From: Demequina rhizosphaerae
GTDB lineage: Bacteria; Actinomycetota; Actinomycetes; Actinomycetales; Demequinaceae
Direction: 5' to 3'
NCBI RefSeq assembly: GCF_000971255.1
Contig: NZ_BBMC01000003.1
Span: 186,001-250,000, forward strand
Length of the DNA stretch: 64,000 nucleotides
Shown: piece after piece, positions 9,835-18,426 of the stretch
Numbering within the stretch: position 1 is the first letter of the stretch
Layout of the letters: every line of letters starts with the position of its first letter
Program-made: the position numbers and the translations under genes
The notes under the pieces: model-generated
What the model saw: the letters and a program-made list of their open reading frames with translations, nothing else
Database searches by the model: none
What the model was told of the DNA's origin: nothing

Positions 9835-9975
9835 GGGCTGTGGCGTGCCCAGCGTGAGGGGGCCGGGACTGTCGGGGTGGGGTGATGTCCCCGGTCTTGT
9901 GGGGGCACTCATTTGTCCACATAGCAGGGATGATGCTTCGAGGGCGTTGTCTGACCCTGGTGGTGGACTTGTCCC

Positions 9976-11367
9976 ATGGAGTTCTCGGTGCTGGATGTCG
10001 CGAAGGGCTTGGTGCCGCTCAAGCCCTTCGAGCAGCGCGACCTGCGCACCCTGTCGGAGGACGAGCTCGCGACCGCGCTGGAGGTCGCGGGCAGGCTGGC
10101 CCGGCTGGCGGATGTGCCGGGCGTGATGCTCGCCGCGGAGATCCAGCGCCGCTCGAAGGACAAGCCCGGCGGTGGGATGGCACGCCGGCGGGGGCATCGG
10201 AACGCGACCGGGATGGTCGCCAAGCAGCGCGGCGGGTCGGCCGGTCAGGCGCACGATGCGATCGCCACCGGCGGGCTCTTCGGGTCCGGCGACGACGGCG
10301 ACCGCGGTGGGGACGATGCGGGTTCCGGCGGGCAGGGTGGCGCGGGCTCGGGCTCGGGCTCGGGCGGCGCGGGCGGTCAGGCGCCCCGGTTCCCGCATGT
10401 GGCGGCGGCGGTCAAGGCGGGCGACCTGTCCGCCGCGCAGGCGGCGCTGCTGATCGACACCCTCGAGGCCATGGACGGTGCCGGTGAGGAGGTCGAGCGG
10501 GCGCTGGTGGCCAAGGCGTTGAAGCTGTCGCTGGCGGATCTGCGCAAGGCGTGCCTGGCGCTGCGGGCCCGGTGGGACCAGGACCGGTGGCAGGAGCGCG
10601 AGAAGCGCCAGCGCGGCGAACGCTACCTGGCGCTGACGGAGAACGCCGACGGGATGGTGCGGATCTCGGGGCTGTTGGATCCGGCGTCGGCGGCACCGAT
10701 CAAGACGTGGGTCGACGCGCAGGTCAAGGCCGCCTTCCGTCAGCGACGCGAGGAGGGCCTGGGAGCGGCCCCGGCAGGTGAGGCCGGACGGATCCGCGTC
10801 GACGCGCTCGTGGACCTCGCCCGCCACGGGATGCGCTGCGACCAGCCCGGCTCCGGCGTGTCCACGGAGGTCGTGATCCGTATCGACCACGACGCGTTGC
10901 GCACGGGTGTGGGCATCGGGTCGTGCGACGCCATCGGCACGCCGCTGTCCGCCGGTCAGACGCGACGCCTCGCGGTCGACATGAAGGTGCTGCCCATCGT
11001 CCTCGGTGGCGGCTCCCAGGTGCTCGACGTGGGCTACGCCCGCCGCTTCTTCACCCCCGCCCAACGTCACGCGTTGGCCGAACGCGACGGTGGCTGCGCG
11101 TTCTGCCACGCCCCCGTGGCGTGGTGCGACGCGCACCATATCGCCTGGTGGAAGCTGGACTCCGGCCCCACGGACCTGTCCAACGGGGTGCTCCTTTGCA
11201 CCAGATGCCACCACAGGATCCACGACGACGGCTGGCAGGTCCGCGCCACCGCCACCGAGGTGTGGTTCATCCCGCCCGCATCGGTCGACCCTCAGCGGCG
11301 ACCCCGCCAAGGCGGCAAGGCCGCCCTCCACATCGACCTCACCGGCACCGCCGGACCACCCAGATGA
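9976..11367 (+). CDS. DUF222 / 13E12-family HNH endonuclease-like protein
   Basis: This belongs to the multicopy actinobacterial 13E12 repeat family: an N-terminal DUF222 domain followed by a C-terminal HNH nuclease fold. The 463-residue protein shows the HNH core CAFCHAPVAWCDAHHIAWW, then LLCTRCHHRIHDD, giving the zinc-knuckle cysteines and catalytic histidines. A Gly/Ser/Asp-rich low-complexity insert of about 35 residues lies near residues 100-135, inside DUF222. The start ATG has only a weak GGTGGTGG site about 11 nt upstream. Such genes are numerous in these genomes and are often treated as mobile or selfish, but no repeats or transposase flank this copy. Actual nuclease activity is not shown for most members. 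Confidence 0.85.
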   Translation: MEFSVLDVAKGLVPLKPFEQRDLRTLSEDELATALEVAGRLARLADVPGVMLAAEIQRRSKDKPGGGMARRRGHRNATGMVAKQRGGSAGQAHDAIATGGLFGSGDDGDRGGDDAGSGGQGGAGSGSGSGGAGGQAPRFPHVAAAVKAGDLSAAQAALLIDTLEAMDGAGEEVERALVAKALKLSLADLRKACLALRARWDQDRWQEREKRQRGERYLALTENADGMVRISGLLDPASAAPIKTWVDAQVKAAFRQRREEGLGAAPAGEAGRIRVDALVDLARHGMRCDQPGSGVSTEVVIRIDHDALRTGVGIGSCDAIGTPLSAGQTRRLAVDMKVLPIVLGGGSQVLDVGYARRFFTPAQRHALAERDGGCAFCHAPVAWCDAHHIAWWKLDSGPTDLSNGVLLCTRCHHRIHDDGWQVRATATEVWFIPPASVDPQRRPRQGGKAALHIDLTGTAGPPR

Positions 11368-11484
11368 CCCCGCCCCCACGGCGCCCACCCGGACCCCCGG
11401 AGGCGCCGCACCGGCATCCCCGGACGCGCCGCAACGGCACGCCCCGGTACGCGCACGAGGGAGGCGCCGGACGCCAGCGTTGGC

Positions 11485-13239
11485 CTACGCCGCGCCCTCC
11501 GCCGCCACCAACGCCACCGCATCGGGCGCGAGCACGAGCCCATCCTCGGAGGCCTCGACAGAACCGAAGACCGCCAGCGCCGGCGACGCCGCAGGCACGA
11601 CCATGGGCGCGTCCGACAGGTTCGCGTGCACCATGACCGGGCCGTGCATCGTCAGCTGGCGGGGCGCCTGCTCGGAGGCGCCGGCGGGGTGGGCGGCCCA
11701 GGCATCGTCGTCGAGCGTCGCCGCTCGGGCCGCCATCGCCTCGGCGACCCAGCGCTCGATGCGCTGGTGCCCGGGCGACGCGGCCGAGACACCGGATCCC
11801 AGCTTGGACCGGAGGAACGTCTGCCGGTCCTGCGGGTCCGGCACCTGGATCGAGCCCCCGTAGAGGTCCTCCCAGCCGTGTCCCGCGAACTCGCTCATCC
11901 TGCCCTCCGACACCGCCGAGCCGAGCGGCTCGTCGTGGTCCGTGAAGAACATGAACGGACGGGTCTCCCCGTACTCCTCGCCCATGAACAGCATCGGCGT
12001 GAAGGGGGATAGCAGCACGAGCGCGAGGGACGCCGCCTGAGCACCGGGGGACAGGCGCGAGGCCGGCCGGTCGCCGAGCGCGCGGTTGCCCACCTGGTCG
12101 TGGTTGGAGGCGAACACGACGAAGCGGCGGCGGTCGGTGGACGCGGGCACCGGGGCGCCCCAGTCCTCGCCCCGGAAGGTCGAGAAGCCGCCGTCGTGGA
12201 GGAAGACGTCCCGGTAGACCTTGTCGAGCGCCTCGATCGAGCCGAAGTCGCAGTAGTAGCCGTGCCGCTCGCCCGTGAGGTAGGCATGGAGCGCGTGGTG
12301 GACGTCGTCGGCCCACTGGGCGGTCATGCCGAGGCCGCCCTTGGAGGTCGGCGTCACCATGGCGACGTCGTTGAGGTCGGACTCCGCGGTGAGCGACAGC
12401 GGACGTCCGAGCCGAGAGGCCAGAGAGGCCGTCTCGTCGGCGAGCTCCGCGAGGATGTGGCGGGGCGAGTCGTCGACGAGCGCGTGGACCGCGTCCAGCC
12501 GCAGCGCGTCGAGGTGGAAGTCCTCGAACCACCGCAGCGCGTTGTCGACGATGAAGCGCCGCATGCCCTCGGCCGACGGCTGGTCGAGGTTGACCGCCCA
12601 GCCCCACGGCGTCTCGTGCGCGTCCGTGAAGTACGGCCCGAACTGCGCGAGGTAGTTCCCGTCCGGCCCCAGGTGGTTGTAGACGATGTCGAGGCACACG
12701 CCCAGGCCGTGCTGGTGCGCGCGGTCGACGAACCGCTGCAGCGCCTCCGGCCCGCCGTAGGCCTCGTGCACCGAGTAGAGCGCGACGCCGTCGTAGCCCC
12801 AGCCGCGGTCGCCCGGGAAGGCGGCGACCGGCATGAGCTCGATCATCTCGATCCCGCGCGCGGCCAGGTCGCGCAGCTGGTGCGCATCGATCGCGTCGAG
12901 CGTCCCGCCCGGCGTGAAGGTGCCGATGTGGAGCTCGTAGTGGACCGCGCCGCGCGCGTCCACGCCCGCCCACGAGCCGTCGCCCCACGCGTGGGCGTCC
13001 GCGTCGAACGTACGCGAGGGCCCGTGCACGCCGTGCGGCTGCCACGCGCTGCGCGGGTCCGGGAACGGCCCGTTGCCGTCCACCACGAACGCGTAGTCGG
13101 TGCGCGCGGGCAGTCGCGGGCCCTCCCACCAGCCGTCGTCGGCGGGGCGCATGGCCGCGGTCACGGGGGCGTCGGCCGGGCCGATGCGGCACTCGACCTT
13201 CGTGGCGTCGGGCGCCCACACCCGCACCGGGGCGCTCAC
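11485..13239 (-). CDS. treZ: Malto-oligosyltrehalose trehalohydrolase
   Basis: TreZ releases trehalose from maltooligosyl-trehalose, the second step in making trehalose from glycogen or maltodextrins. The 584-residue GH13 protein has an N-terminal carbohydrate-binding module (VRVWAPDATKVECRIG), then catalytic motifs WGYDGVALYSVHEAYGG, DIVYNHLGPDG, DALRLDAVHALVDD (nucleophile Asp) and SLTAESDLND (acid/base Glu). ASNHDQVGNR and LFMGEEYGE also fit. The GTG start lies inside the end of treY: GTGA shares bases with the treY stop, so the pair is coupled. An open frame continues far upstream antiparallel to nothing and through treY, but the family N-terminus begins here. Confidence 0.95.
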   Translation of the reverse strand: MSAPVRVWAPDATKVECRIGPADAPVTAAMRPADDGWWEGPRLPARTDYAFVVDGNGPFPDPRSAWQPHGVHGPSRTFDADAHAWGDGSWAGVDARGAVHYELHIGTFTPGGTLDAIDAHQLRDLAARGIEMIELMPVAAFPGDRGWGYDGVALYSVHEAYGGPEALQRFVDRAHQHGLGVCLDIVYNHLGPDGNYLAQFGPYFTDAHETPWGWAVNLDQPSAEGMRRFIVDNALRWFEDFHLDALRLDAVHALVDDSPRHILAELADETASLASRLGRPLSLTAESDLNDVAMVTPTSKGGLGMTAQWADDVHHALHAYLTGERHGYYCDFGSIEALDKVYRDVFLHDGGFSTFRGEDWGAPVPASTDRRRFVVFASNHDQVGNRALGDRPASRLSPGAQAASLALVLLSPFTPMLFMGEEYGETRPFMFFTDHDEPLGSAVSEGRMSEFAGHGWEDLYGGSIQVPDPQDRQTFLRSKLGSGVSAASPGHQRIERWVAEAMAARAATLDDDAWAAHPAGASEQAPRQLTMHGPVMVHANLSDAPMVVPAASPALAVFGSVEASEDGLVLAPDAVALVAAEGAA

Positions 13240-15761
13240 ACCCGCTCCAGCAGCGCGACGGGGTGGTTGCGCAGCAACTGCGCGAGCGGGGCGGGGCCAC
13301 CCTCGACCACCTGGCGGCCGATCACGTCGCGCCAGTGCCCCTCGGGCAGCTGCACGGTGTGCTCGGACCAGCCGCCCAGGCGTTCGAGCTCGAGGCCCGC
13401 GCGCGTCGCGACCGTGATGACCGTCGGCTCCTCGGCGACCGTGCGCGCGAAGACCACCGCATGGCCCGAGGACGATGCGAGGGGCACGTAGCCCGAGTCC
13501 GCACCGATGAAGGCCTCGGCGTGGTCGCGGCGCAGCCGCAGGGCCGCGGACGTCACCAGCATCTTCTCCTCGGCCAGGCCGCGGGGCTTCGCCCGACCGG
13601 TGAGCCGCCGCAGCGTCTCCTGCCGCAGGTCGAAGTCGACCGGCCGCCGGTTGTCGGGGTCCACGAGGCTCGGGGCGAGCAGCTCCGTGCCCTGGTAGAC
13701 GTCGGGGACGCCCGGCACGGTCAGCTGGAGCAGCTTCTGGCCGAGGATCGCCGCCCGCACGCCCGTCGCGGTCAGCCGGTTCCAGCCCTCGACGGCCTCG
13801 CGCACCGCGGGGTCGGCATGCGTGGTCTGCGCGAACCACAGCACCTGCGACTCGTAGGTCTCGTTGACCGACGTCCAGGTGGTGTGCGACTTCGCCTCGC
13901 GCATCGCCTTGAGGAGATAGCCCTCGAGACGGTCCCAGGCCATGAGCCCGTCCTCGTCGGACGTGCCCACGAGGGTCTGCCACCAGAGGTTCTCGGTGCG
14001 CCCGTCCAGCTCGGCGGGGCGCAGCTCCTCGGTGATGGTGCGGAGGTGCTGGACGAGCTCGTCCCACTGGTCCGCGGCCTCCGACAGCACCCCGAGCCGG
14101 GCCCGCACGTCCTCCGAGCGCTTGGTGTCGTGCGTCGACAGGCAGGTCATCGCGTGCGGGAAGAGCTGCTGCTGCTCGTGCGCCCACGCGTGGAAGGCCG
14201 CCGGCGGCATCGCGAACCGGCCGGCGGGGGAGCCGACCTCGCACAGCGGCAGGAGGTGGGTCCACCGGTAGTACGCGGTGTCCTCGACGCCCTTGGCCAT
14301 CACCGCGCCGCAGGCCTGCTGGAAGCGCGTGATGAGCTCGCTGCGCTTCGCGTCGACGGTGCGGCCGGCCGAGCCGACCTCCGCGCCCTTGAGCAGGTCC
14401 ACCACGACGTCGAGCGTCTCGTGGCGCTCGGGGTCCAGGACGCGCCGGGCGCGCTCGGCGGCGTGGTCGATGACCTCGGCCGAGGCGGGACGCGCCTTCT
14501 CGCCCGGCACCACGTACGCGCGGTAGCGGTCGAAGGTGACGAGCAGGGTGCGGAGGCAGTCGTAGAGCGCGCGCCACGTGTGGTCGCGCAGGCGCACGTC
14601 GGTGGTGCACACGTGGTGCGCGATCGTGGCGAGGCGGTGGACCTCGCTGGAGAGGGACTCGCGGACGATCTCCCACTTCGCGGCGTCGATCATGTCGGGC
14701 AGCTCGCCCATGGCGTCGCCCGCGACCCGATGCAGGGTGCCGGCGAGCGGCGCCGCTCCGGCGGGGTCGCGCAGCAGCGCGCCCACGCGCCACGACGCGT
14801 CGTAGCCGGTGGTGCCCGCGCACCGCCACGTGGTGGGGAGGCGCTCCTCGTCCTCGAGGATCTTCTCGACGACGATCCACGCGCCGTTCGTCGCCTCGGA
14901 CAGCCGCGCGAGGTAGCCCTCGGGGTCCGCGAGCCCGTCGGGGTGGTCGATGCGGAGCCCGTCGAGCGTGCCGTCGTTGATGAGGGCGACGATGCGCTCG
15001 TGGGTCGCGTCGAACACGTCCTCGTCCTCGACGCGCACGGCGACGAGCGAGCCGACGTCGAAGAACCGCCGGTAGTTGAGCTCCTCGTTGGCCACGCGCC
15101 AGTAGGCGAGGCGGTAGTGCTGCTCCTCCACGAGCGAGGCCAGGGGAAGGTGCTCGGTGCCCGCACGGACGGGGAACACGTGGTCCCAGTACCGCAGGAC
15201 CGGCACCCCGCCGCGGTCCTCGTGGCCGGGCACCACCATGTGGTCGACCGACAGCTCGCCGGCGGACAGCACCGTGCCGATGCGCTGGCCGAGCACCGGC
15301 ATGAGGACCGGCTCGCCGGACTCCCAGTCGACGTCGAACCAGTGGGCGAACGGGGACTCGAGGCCGTGCTCGAGCACGGACCACAGCGCCTTGTTGTGGA
15401 AGGCGGGAGTCGGCACCGCCATGTGGTTGGGCACGACGTCCGCGACGAGACCGATGCCGCGCTCGCCCGCCTGCCACGACAGGTTGCGCAGGCCCTGCTC
15501 GCCGCCGAGCACCTCGGCGATGCGCGAGTGGTCGACCACGTCGTAGAAGTGGGTCGAGCCGGGGGCGGCCGTGAGGATGGGGGAGAGGTACAGGTGAGAC
15601 ACGCCCAGCGAGGCGAAGTAGTCGAGGCGGTCCGCGGCGTCGGCGAAGGTGAAGTCCTCGCTCAGCTGCAGCCTGTAGGTCGAGACGGGAACCTGCGCGC
15701 CCGCGCGGTGCCCCTGCCTCTTCGTGCTCCTCGATCGTTCCGGCGTGACGTCTGTCGTCAT
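13236..15761 (-). CDS. treY: Malto-oligosyltrehalose synthase
   Basis: TreY isomerises the reducing-end alpha-1,4 bond of maltodextrins to an alpha,alpha-1,1 bond, feeding TreZ. The 841-residue length is normal for the family. It begins with a short basic leader, then STYRLQLSEDFTFADAADRLDYFASLGVSHLYLSPI split over the first barrel strands. Further motifs are VADVVPNHMAVPTP, GLRIDHPDGLADPEGYL (catalytic Asp) and VVEKILEDEERLP (Glu). CLSTHDTKRSEDVRARLG is another family hallmark. ATG 15761 has GAGGAGG 12 nt upstream, a long spacing; that site lies in the 3' arm of a hairpin. No treX/glgX or treS is visible nearby. Confidence 0.95.
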   Translation of the reverse strand: MTTDVTPERSRSTKRQGHRAGAQVPVSTYRLQLSEDFTFADAADRLDYFASLGVSHLYLSPILTAAPGSTHFYDVVDHSRIAEVLGGEQGLRNLSWQAGERGIGLVADVVPNHMAVPTPAFHNKALWSVLEHGLESPFAHWFDVDWESGEPVLMPVLGQRIGTVLSAGELSVDHMVVPGHEDRGGVPVLRYWDHVFPVRAGTEHLPLASLVEEQHYRLAYWRVANEELNYRRFFDVGSLVAVRVEDEDVFDATHERIVALINDGTLDGLRIDHPDGLADPEGYLARLSEATNGAWIVVEKILEDEERLPTTWRCAGTTGYDASWRVGALLRDPAGAAPLAGTLHRVAGDAMGELPDMIDAAKWEIVRESLSSEVHRLATIAHHVCTTDVRLRDHTWRALYDCLRTLLVTFDRYRAYVVPGEKARPASAEVIDHAAERARRVLDPERHETLDVVVDLLKGAEVGSAGRTVDAKRSELITRFQQACGAVMAKGVEDTAYYRWTHLLPLCEVGSPAGRFAMPPAAFHAWAHEQQQLFPHAMTCLSTHDTKRSEDVRARLGVLSEAADQWDELVQHLRTITEELRPAELDGRTENLWWQTLVGTSDEDGLMAWDRLEGYLLKAMREAKSHTTWTSVNETYESQVLWFAQTTHADPAVREAVEGWNRLTATGVRAAILGQKLLQLTVPGVPDVYQGTELLAPSLVDPDNRRPVDFDLRQETLRRLTGRAKPRGLAEEKMLVTSAALRLRRDHAEAFIGADSGYVPLASSSGHAVVFARTVAEEPTVITVATRAGLELERLGGWSEHTVQLPEGHWRDVIGRQVVEGGPAPLAQLLRNHPVALLERV

Positions 15762-15765
15762 AGAG

Positions 15766-15822
15766 AGAACCAGCCTCCTCAGGGTGTGACCATCATGACA
15801 GACGCACCCCGGGGAGGCTGGT
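15766..15822 (-). terminator. Hairpin between ohr and treY, overlapping the treY ribosome-binding site
   Basis: A 10-bp stem (15769-15778 with 15813-15822) encloses an inner GGGTG/CACCC pairing. On the minus strand the 3' arm is followed by TCTCTCT and contains the GAGGAGG upstream of treY. It could terminate ohr transcription, mask the treY ribosome-binding site, or both. Confidence 0.45.
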
Positions 15823-15840
15823 ATTCCCTTGGGAGGGCTT

Positions 15841-16350
15841 TTACTTGACCCTGACCTCGATCTCGACCGGGATGTTGCCGCGCGTGGCGTTCGAGTAGGG
15901 GCACATCTGCTCGGCCTTCTCGGCGACGCGCTCGGCGGTCTCCTGGTCGATCCCGGTCGCCGTGACGGCGAGCCGCACTCCGAGCCCGAAGCGGTTGAGC
16001 GCGACCGGCCCGATGCCGACCCGCGCCGTCACCTCCGACTCGATGAGCTTCACCTTGAGCAGCTTCGCCGCGCCCTGGAAGGCCGAGTTGAAGCACGCCG
16101 CGAAGCCCGACGCGAAGAGCTGCTCGGGGTTCGTCTTCTTGGGCTTGGTGATCGGGTTGGGGATGACGAGGTCGAGGTCGAGCAGGCCGTCGCTCGTGGC
16201 GACGCGACCGTTGCGACCGTCGCCGGTGGCCGTGGCCTGCGCGGTGTAGAAGGCCTTGGGGTGCTTGGGTGCGCGGTCGTGCTCGGCGCCCTCGCCCGGG
16301 GTGATGTCGACGTCGGTCTCTGCGGCCACGGTGTCGGTGTGCTCGGTCAT
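15841..16350 (-). CDS. ohr: Organic hydroperoxide resistance protein (Ohr/OsmC family)
   Basis: Ohr is a thiol-dependent peroxidase for organic hydroperoxides, normally recycled by lipoylated proteins. The 169-residue protein has both catalytic cysteines in the expected contexts, FAACFNSAF and EQMCPYSNATRGN, plus GDGRNGRVATSDGLLDLDL and PNPITKPKKTNPEQLFASG. An acidic N-terminal extension of about 25 residues precedes the core. The ATG has an AGGAGGAG site at good spacing. It is divergently oriented from a TetR-type regulator, with a palindrome between them. Most characterised ohr genes are controlled by MarR-type OhrR, so the TetR partner is a departure from the textbook case. Confidence 0.92.
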   Translation of the reverse strand: MTEHTDTVAAETDVDITPGEGAEHDRAPKHPKAFYTAQATATGDGRNGRVATSDGLLDLDLVIPNPITKPKKTNPEQLFASGFAACFNSAFQGAAKLLKVKLIESEVTARVGIGPVALNRFGLGVRLAVTATGIDQETAERVAEKAEQMCPYSNATRGNIPVEIEVRVK

Positions 16351-16378
16351 GCGCTCCTCCTGGGTTCCGGATCGGGTT

Positions 16379-16400
16379 GTAGAGTTACTAGTACGTCTAC
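16379..16400. promoter_or_regulatory. Palindromic operator candidate between ohr and tetR
   Basis: A 22-bp imperfect palindrome has outer arms GTAGA/TCTAC and a perfect TACTAGTA centre. It lies 29 bp upstream of the ohr ATG in an AT-richer pocket of the divergent region. Its size and symmetry suit a TetR dimer, presumably the neighbouring regulator. Confidence 0.6.
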
Positions 16401-16521
16401 ATGAAGCCGAACGCAAGTCGGGGCAGGATGGATTCCCGAGGGCGCGGAGCTTCCGGAGGAACGTGGGAGAAGCCGGAGAGGCCGGAGCGCCCGAGCGATC
16501 CGCAGGAGAGGAGCCGTGCAC

Positions 16522-17100
16522 ATGACCGTGACCGCCGATCGTCGTCCCGCCCGCGGGCCGGGCGTCCGCGAGGCGATCCTCGACGTCGCCGCGGCCCAGT
16601 TCGCCGAGCACGGCATCCGTGCCGTCAGCGCCGACCGCATCCTCGCCGAGGCAGGTTTCTCCAAGGTCACCTTCTACCGGCACTTCCCGACGAAGGACGA
16701 TGCGGTGGTCGCCTACCTCGAGCGCGAGCTGGCCCGCGTCCGGGCCGTGATCGAGGAGTCCGGGTCGGACGATCTCGACCGCGACGCGCTCGCCGCCGCG
16801 CTCACCGAGGAGATGTGCCGCCCGCACTTCCGGGGGTGCCCCTTCATCAACGCCGCGGCCGAGTACCCCGAGCCCGACCACCCCGTACGGAGGGTCGTCG
16901 CGGAGTTCCGCGCGCTCATGGTCGCCGCGATCGACGCGTGGCTCGCGCGCCGAGGCGTCGCGGACCGGACCGGGCTCGCCGAGCAGATCATGATGCTGCG
17001 CGACGGAGCGCTCGTCGCCGGGTACCTCGACCACGACCCCGACGGCGTGGCCCGGGCGCTCGCGGACGCCATCGGGGCGCTCGTGCGGGAGTCGTCGTGA
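16522..17100 (+). CDS. TetR-family transcriptional regulator
   Basis: The 192-residue protein has an N-terminal TetR helix-turn-helix: REAILDVAAAQFAEHGIRAV, then ILAEAGFSKVTFYRHFPTKD, at about residues 15-60. The C-terminal half is helical and includes EEMCRPHFRGCPFINAAAEYP. That cysteine-containing block, shared with a subset of TetR proteins, might sense oxidants. ATG 16522 is chosen because GGAGAGGAG lies 8 nt upstream; a GTG two codons earlier would crowd the site. It is divergent from ohr and overlaps the next gene by GTGA. Control of ohr and of itself through the 16379-16400 palindrome is inferred from layout. Confidence 0.88.
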   Translation: MTVTADRRPARGPGVREAILDVAAAQFAEHGIRAVSADRILAEAGFSKVTFYRHFPTKDDAVVAYLERELARVRAVIEESGSDDLDRDALAAALTEEMCRPHFRGCPFINAAAEYPEPDHPVRRVVAEFRALMVAAIDAWLARRGVADRTGLAEQIMMLRDGALVAGYLDHDPDGVARALADAIGALVRESS

Positions 17101-17696
17101 CGGACGCGTGGGACGTGCGCGACTGGCGCATCCACGTCGCGGACCTCTACGCCGAGGTGCGCGCGGAGCCCGACCCCGAGGTCGCGCACCGCATGTGGGC
17201 CCACGGCCGCGCCGCGCTGCTGCGCGACCACCCGGCGACCCCCGTGCCCGCCGGCGCCCGCGCATCGTTCACGCCCGACGTGGCGCCCTACGACCCGGCG
17301 CTGCGCTTCGTCGTGCGCGTCGAGCCGGCAGCGCCGGAGCGGCGCGAGGTGCCGACGCCCACCGACGGCGTCGTGCCCTTCGAGCGGGTCGGCCGCGTCG
17401 ACCTGCCCGGTCTCGGCGGGCTCGACGTGTGGTGGCTCGACAGCTACGGCGGCGGGATCTTCGTGCCGCTCAAGGACGCCTCGCCGCGCACGTACGGGGG
17501 CGGCCGCTACGTGCTCGACACGGTCAAGGGCGCGGACCTGGGCGGCACGCGCGAGGCGCTCGTCGTCGACCTCAACTTCGCGTACCAGCCCTCGTGCGCG
17601 TACTCGTCGGACTGGGTGTGCCCGCTGCCCGGGCCCGGCAACACGCTCGCGCTGCCCGTCGACGCGGGCGAGCTGCACGTGCCGATCGCCGGCTAG
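17097..17696 (+). CDS. DUF1684 domain-containing protein
   Basis: This 199-residue protein belongs to the DUF1684 family of unknown function. Recognisable features are RFVVRVEPA near the middle, GLDVWWLDSYGGGIFVPLKD, the GGRYVLDTVKGADL block and the conserved C-terminal DLNFAYQPSCAYSSDWVCPLP. No signal peptide or membrane segment is seen. The GTG start overlaps the tetR stop (GTGA), so the two are probably co-transcribed. Its stop shares the palindromic CTAG with the stop of the convergent gene at 17693-18226, a 4-bp tail-to-tail overlap. The role is unknown; placement suggests it is regulated with the TetR gene. Confidence 0.85.
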   Translation: MTDAWDVRDWRIHVADLYAEVRAEPDPEVAHRMWAHGRAALLRDHPATPVPAGARASFTPDVAPYDPALRFVVRVEPAAPERREVPTPTDGVVPFERVGRVDLPGLGGLDVWWLDSYGGGIFVPLKDASPRTYGGGRYVLDTVKGADLGGTREALVVDLNFAYQPSCAYSSDWVCPLPGPGNTLALPVDAGELHVPIAG

Positions 17697-18226
17697 CTCT
17701 GAGGCTGGTCCGCCGCCGGATCGTCGAGCGAGTCGTGGTGGCGCGCCGACATCCGCAGCAGCTCGATCACGGTCTTGGGGTGGTACGCCGAGAGGCGGTC
17801 GGCGACGAGGCTCATCACCGCGCCCGAGGTCGTGTCGGTCAGCCGCACCACGATGTCGGTGAGCCGGCCCGTGACCTCGACCTCGAGCTCGTGGCGGGGG
17901 AACGAGCCCATGAGGTACGCGCGCTCCGGGTGCGCCGCGAAGAAGCCGTGGGGGAGGCCGAGCACGTGGACCTGCGTGGGCGTGACCGCGAGGCAGACGT
18001 GGGGCGGCAGCTCGGCGTGGTGGGACGCGAGGTCCTCGCCCAGGTGCGCGCCGGCCGCGACGGTCTCGGGCGCGCCCGTGTCGTCGTGCGCGACGTGGCT
18101 GTCGGCGCGCGTGTTCCAGATCGGGTCGTCGAGCGCGGTCTCCGGCATGAACTCGGCGACGTCGAGGACCGAGTCGTCGCCCGTGGCCGCGCGGGCCGCC
18201 TCCTTGAGCCTGTCCTCGCGTGACAT
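17693..18226 (-). CDS. Conserved hypothetical protein, 177 residues
   Basis: I do not recognise this family. The protein begins MSREDRLKEAARAATGDD and is soluble-looking. It contains HVCLAVTPTQVHVLGLPHGFF, which resembles PH- or GRAM-like beta-strand proteins that process a default value, and a C-terminal helical segment YHPKTVIELLRMSARHHD. A GGAGGAGG site stands upstream of the ATG. Its tail overlaps the DUF1684 gene by 4 bp. Coding character is supported by codon bias, the strong ribosome-binding site and the natural amino-acid mix. Confidence 0.7.
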   Translation of the reverse strand: MSREDRLKEAARAATGDDSVLDVAEFMPETALDDPIWNTRADSHVAHDDTGAPETVAAGAHLGEDLASHHAELPPHVCLAVTPTQVHVLGLPHGFFAAHPERAYLMGSFPRHELEVEVTGRLTDIVVRLTDTTSGAVMSLVADRLSAYHPKTVIELLRMSARHHDSLDDPAADQPQS

Positions 18227-18350
18227 GCTGCGCCTCCTCCCGGCGCCGAGGCGACGACGCCCTTCCTGCCACCGTACGCGCACGCGCAGGGGTTCTGCGA
18301 GGGATGCCGCCCGCCCCGGGACCTCCGGCCCTCCCCGGGGTGCGCCAGTG

Positions 18351-18364
18351 GTGAAACGATTCAC
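18351..18364. promoter_or_regulatory. LacI-type operator candidate upstream of fucO
   Basis: The 14-mer GTGAAACGATTCAC is an imperfect palindrome with GTGAA/TTCAC arms and a central CG step, like many LacI-family operators. It lies 63 bp upstream of the fucO GTG. No LacI-type regulator gene is present in the window. Confidence 0.5.
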
Positions 18365-18426
18365 GGCATCGGGTCCGCGTCTCCTGCGGTGACGGCCGCG
18401 CGCGGGCTCAGGAATGGAGGTGCGAC

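Noticed and set aside
13263-15848. An 861-residue plus-strand frame opposite treY
   Set aside because: TreY motifs on the minus strand are complete, and the antisense translation is low-complexity.
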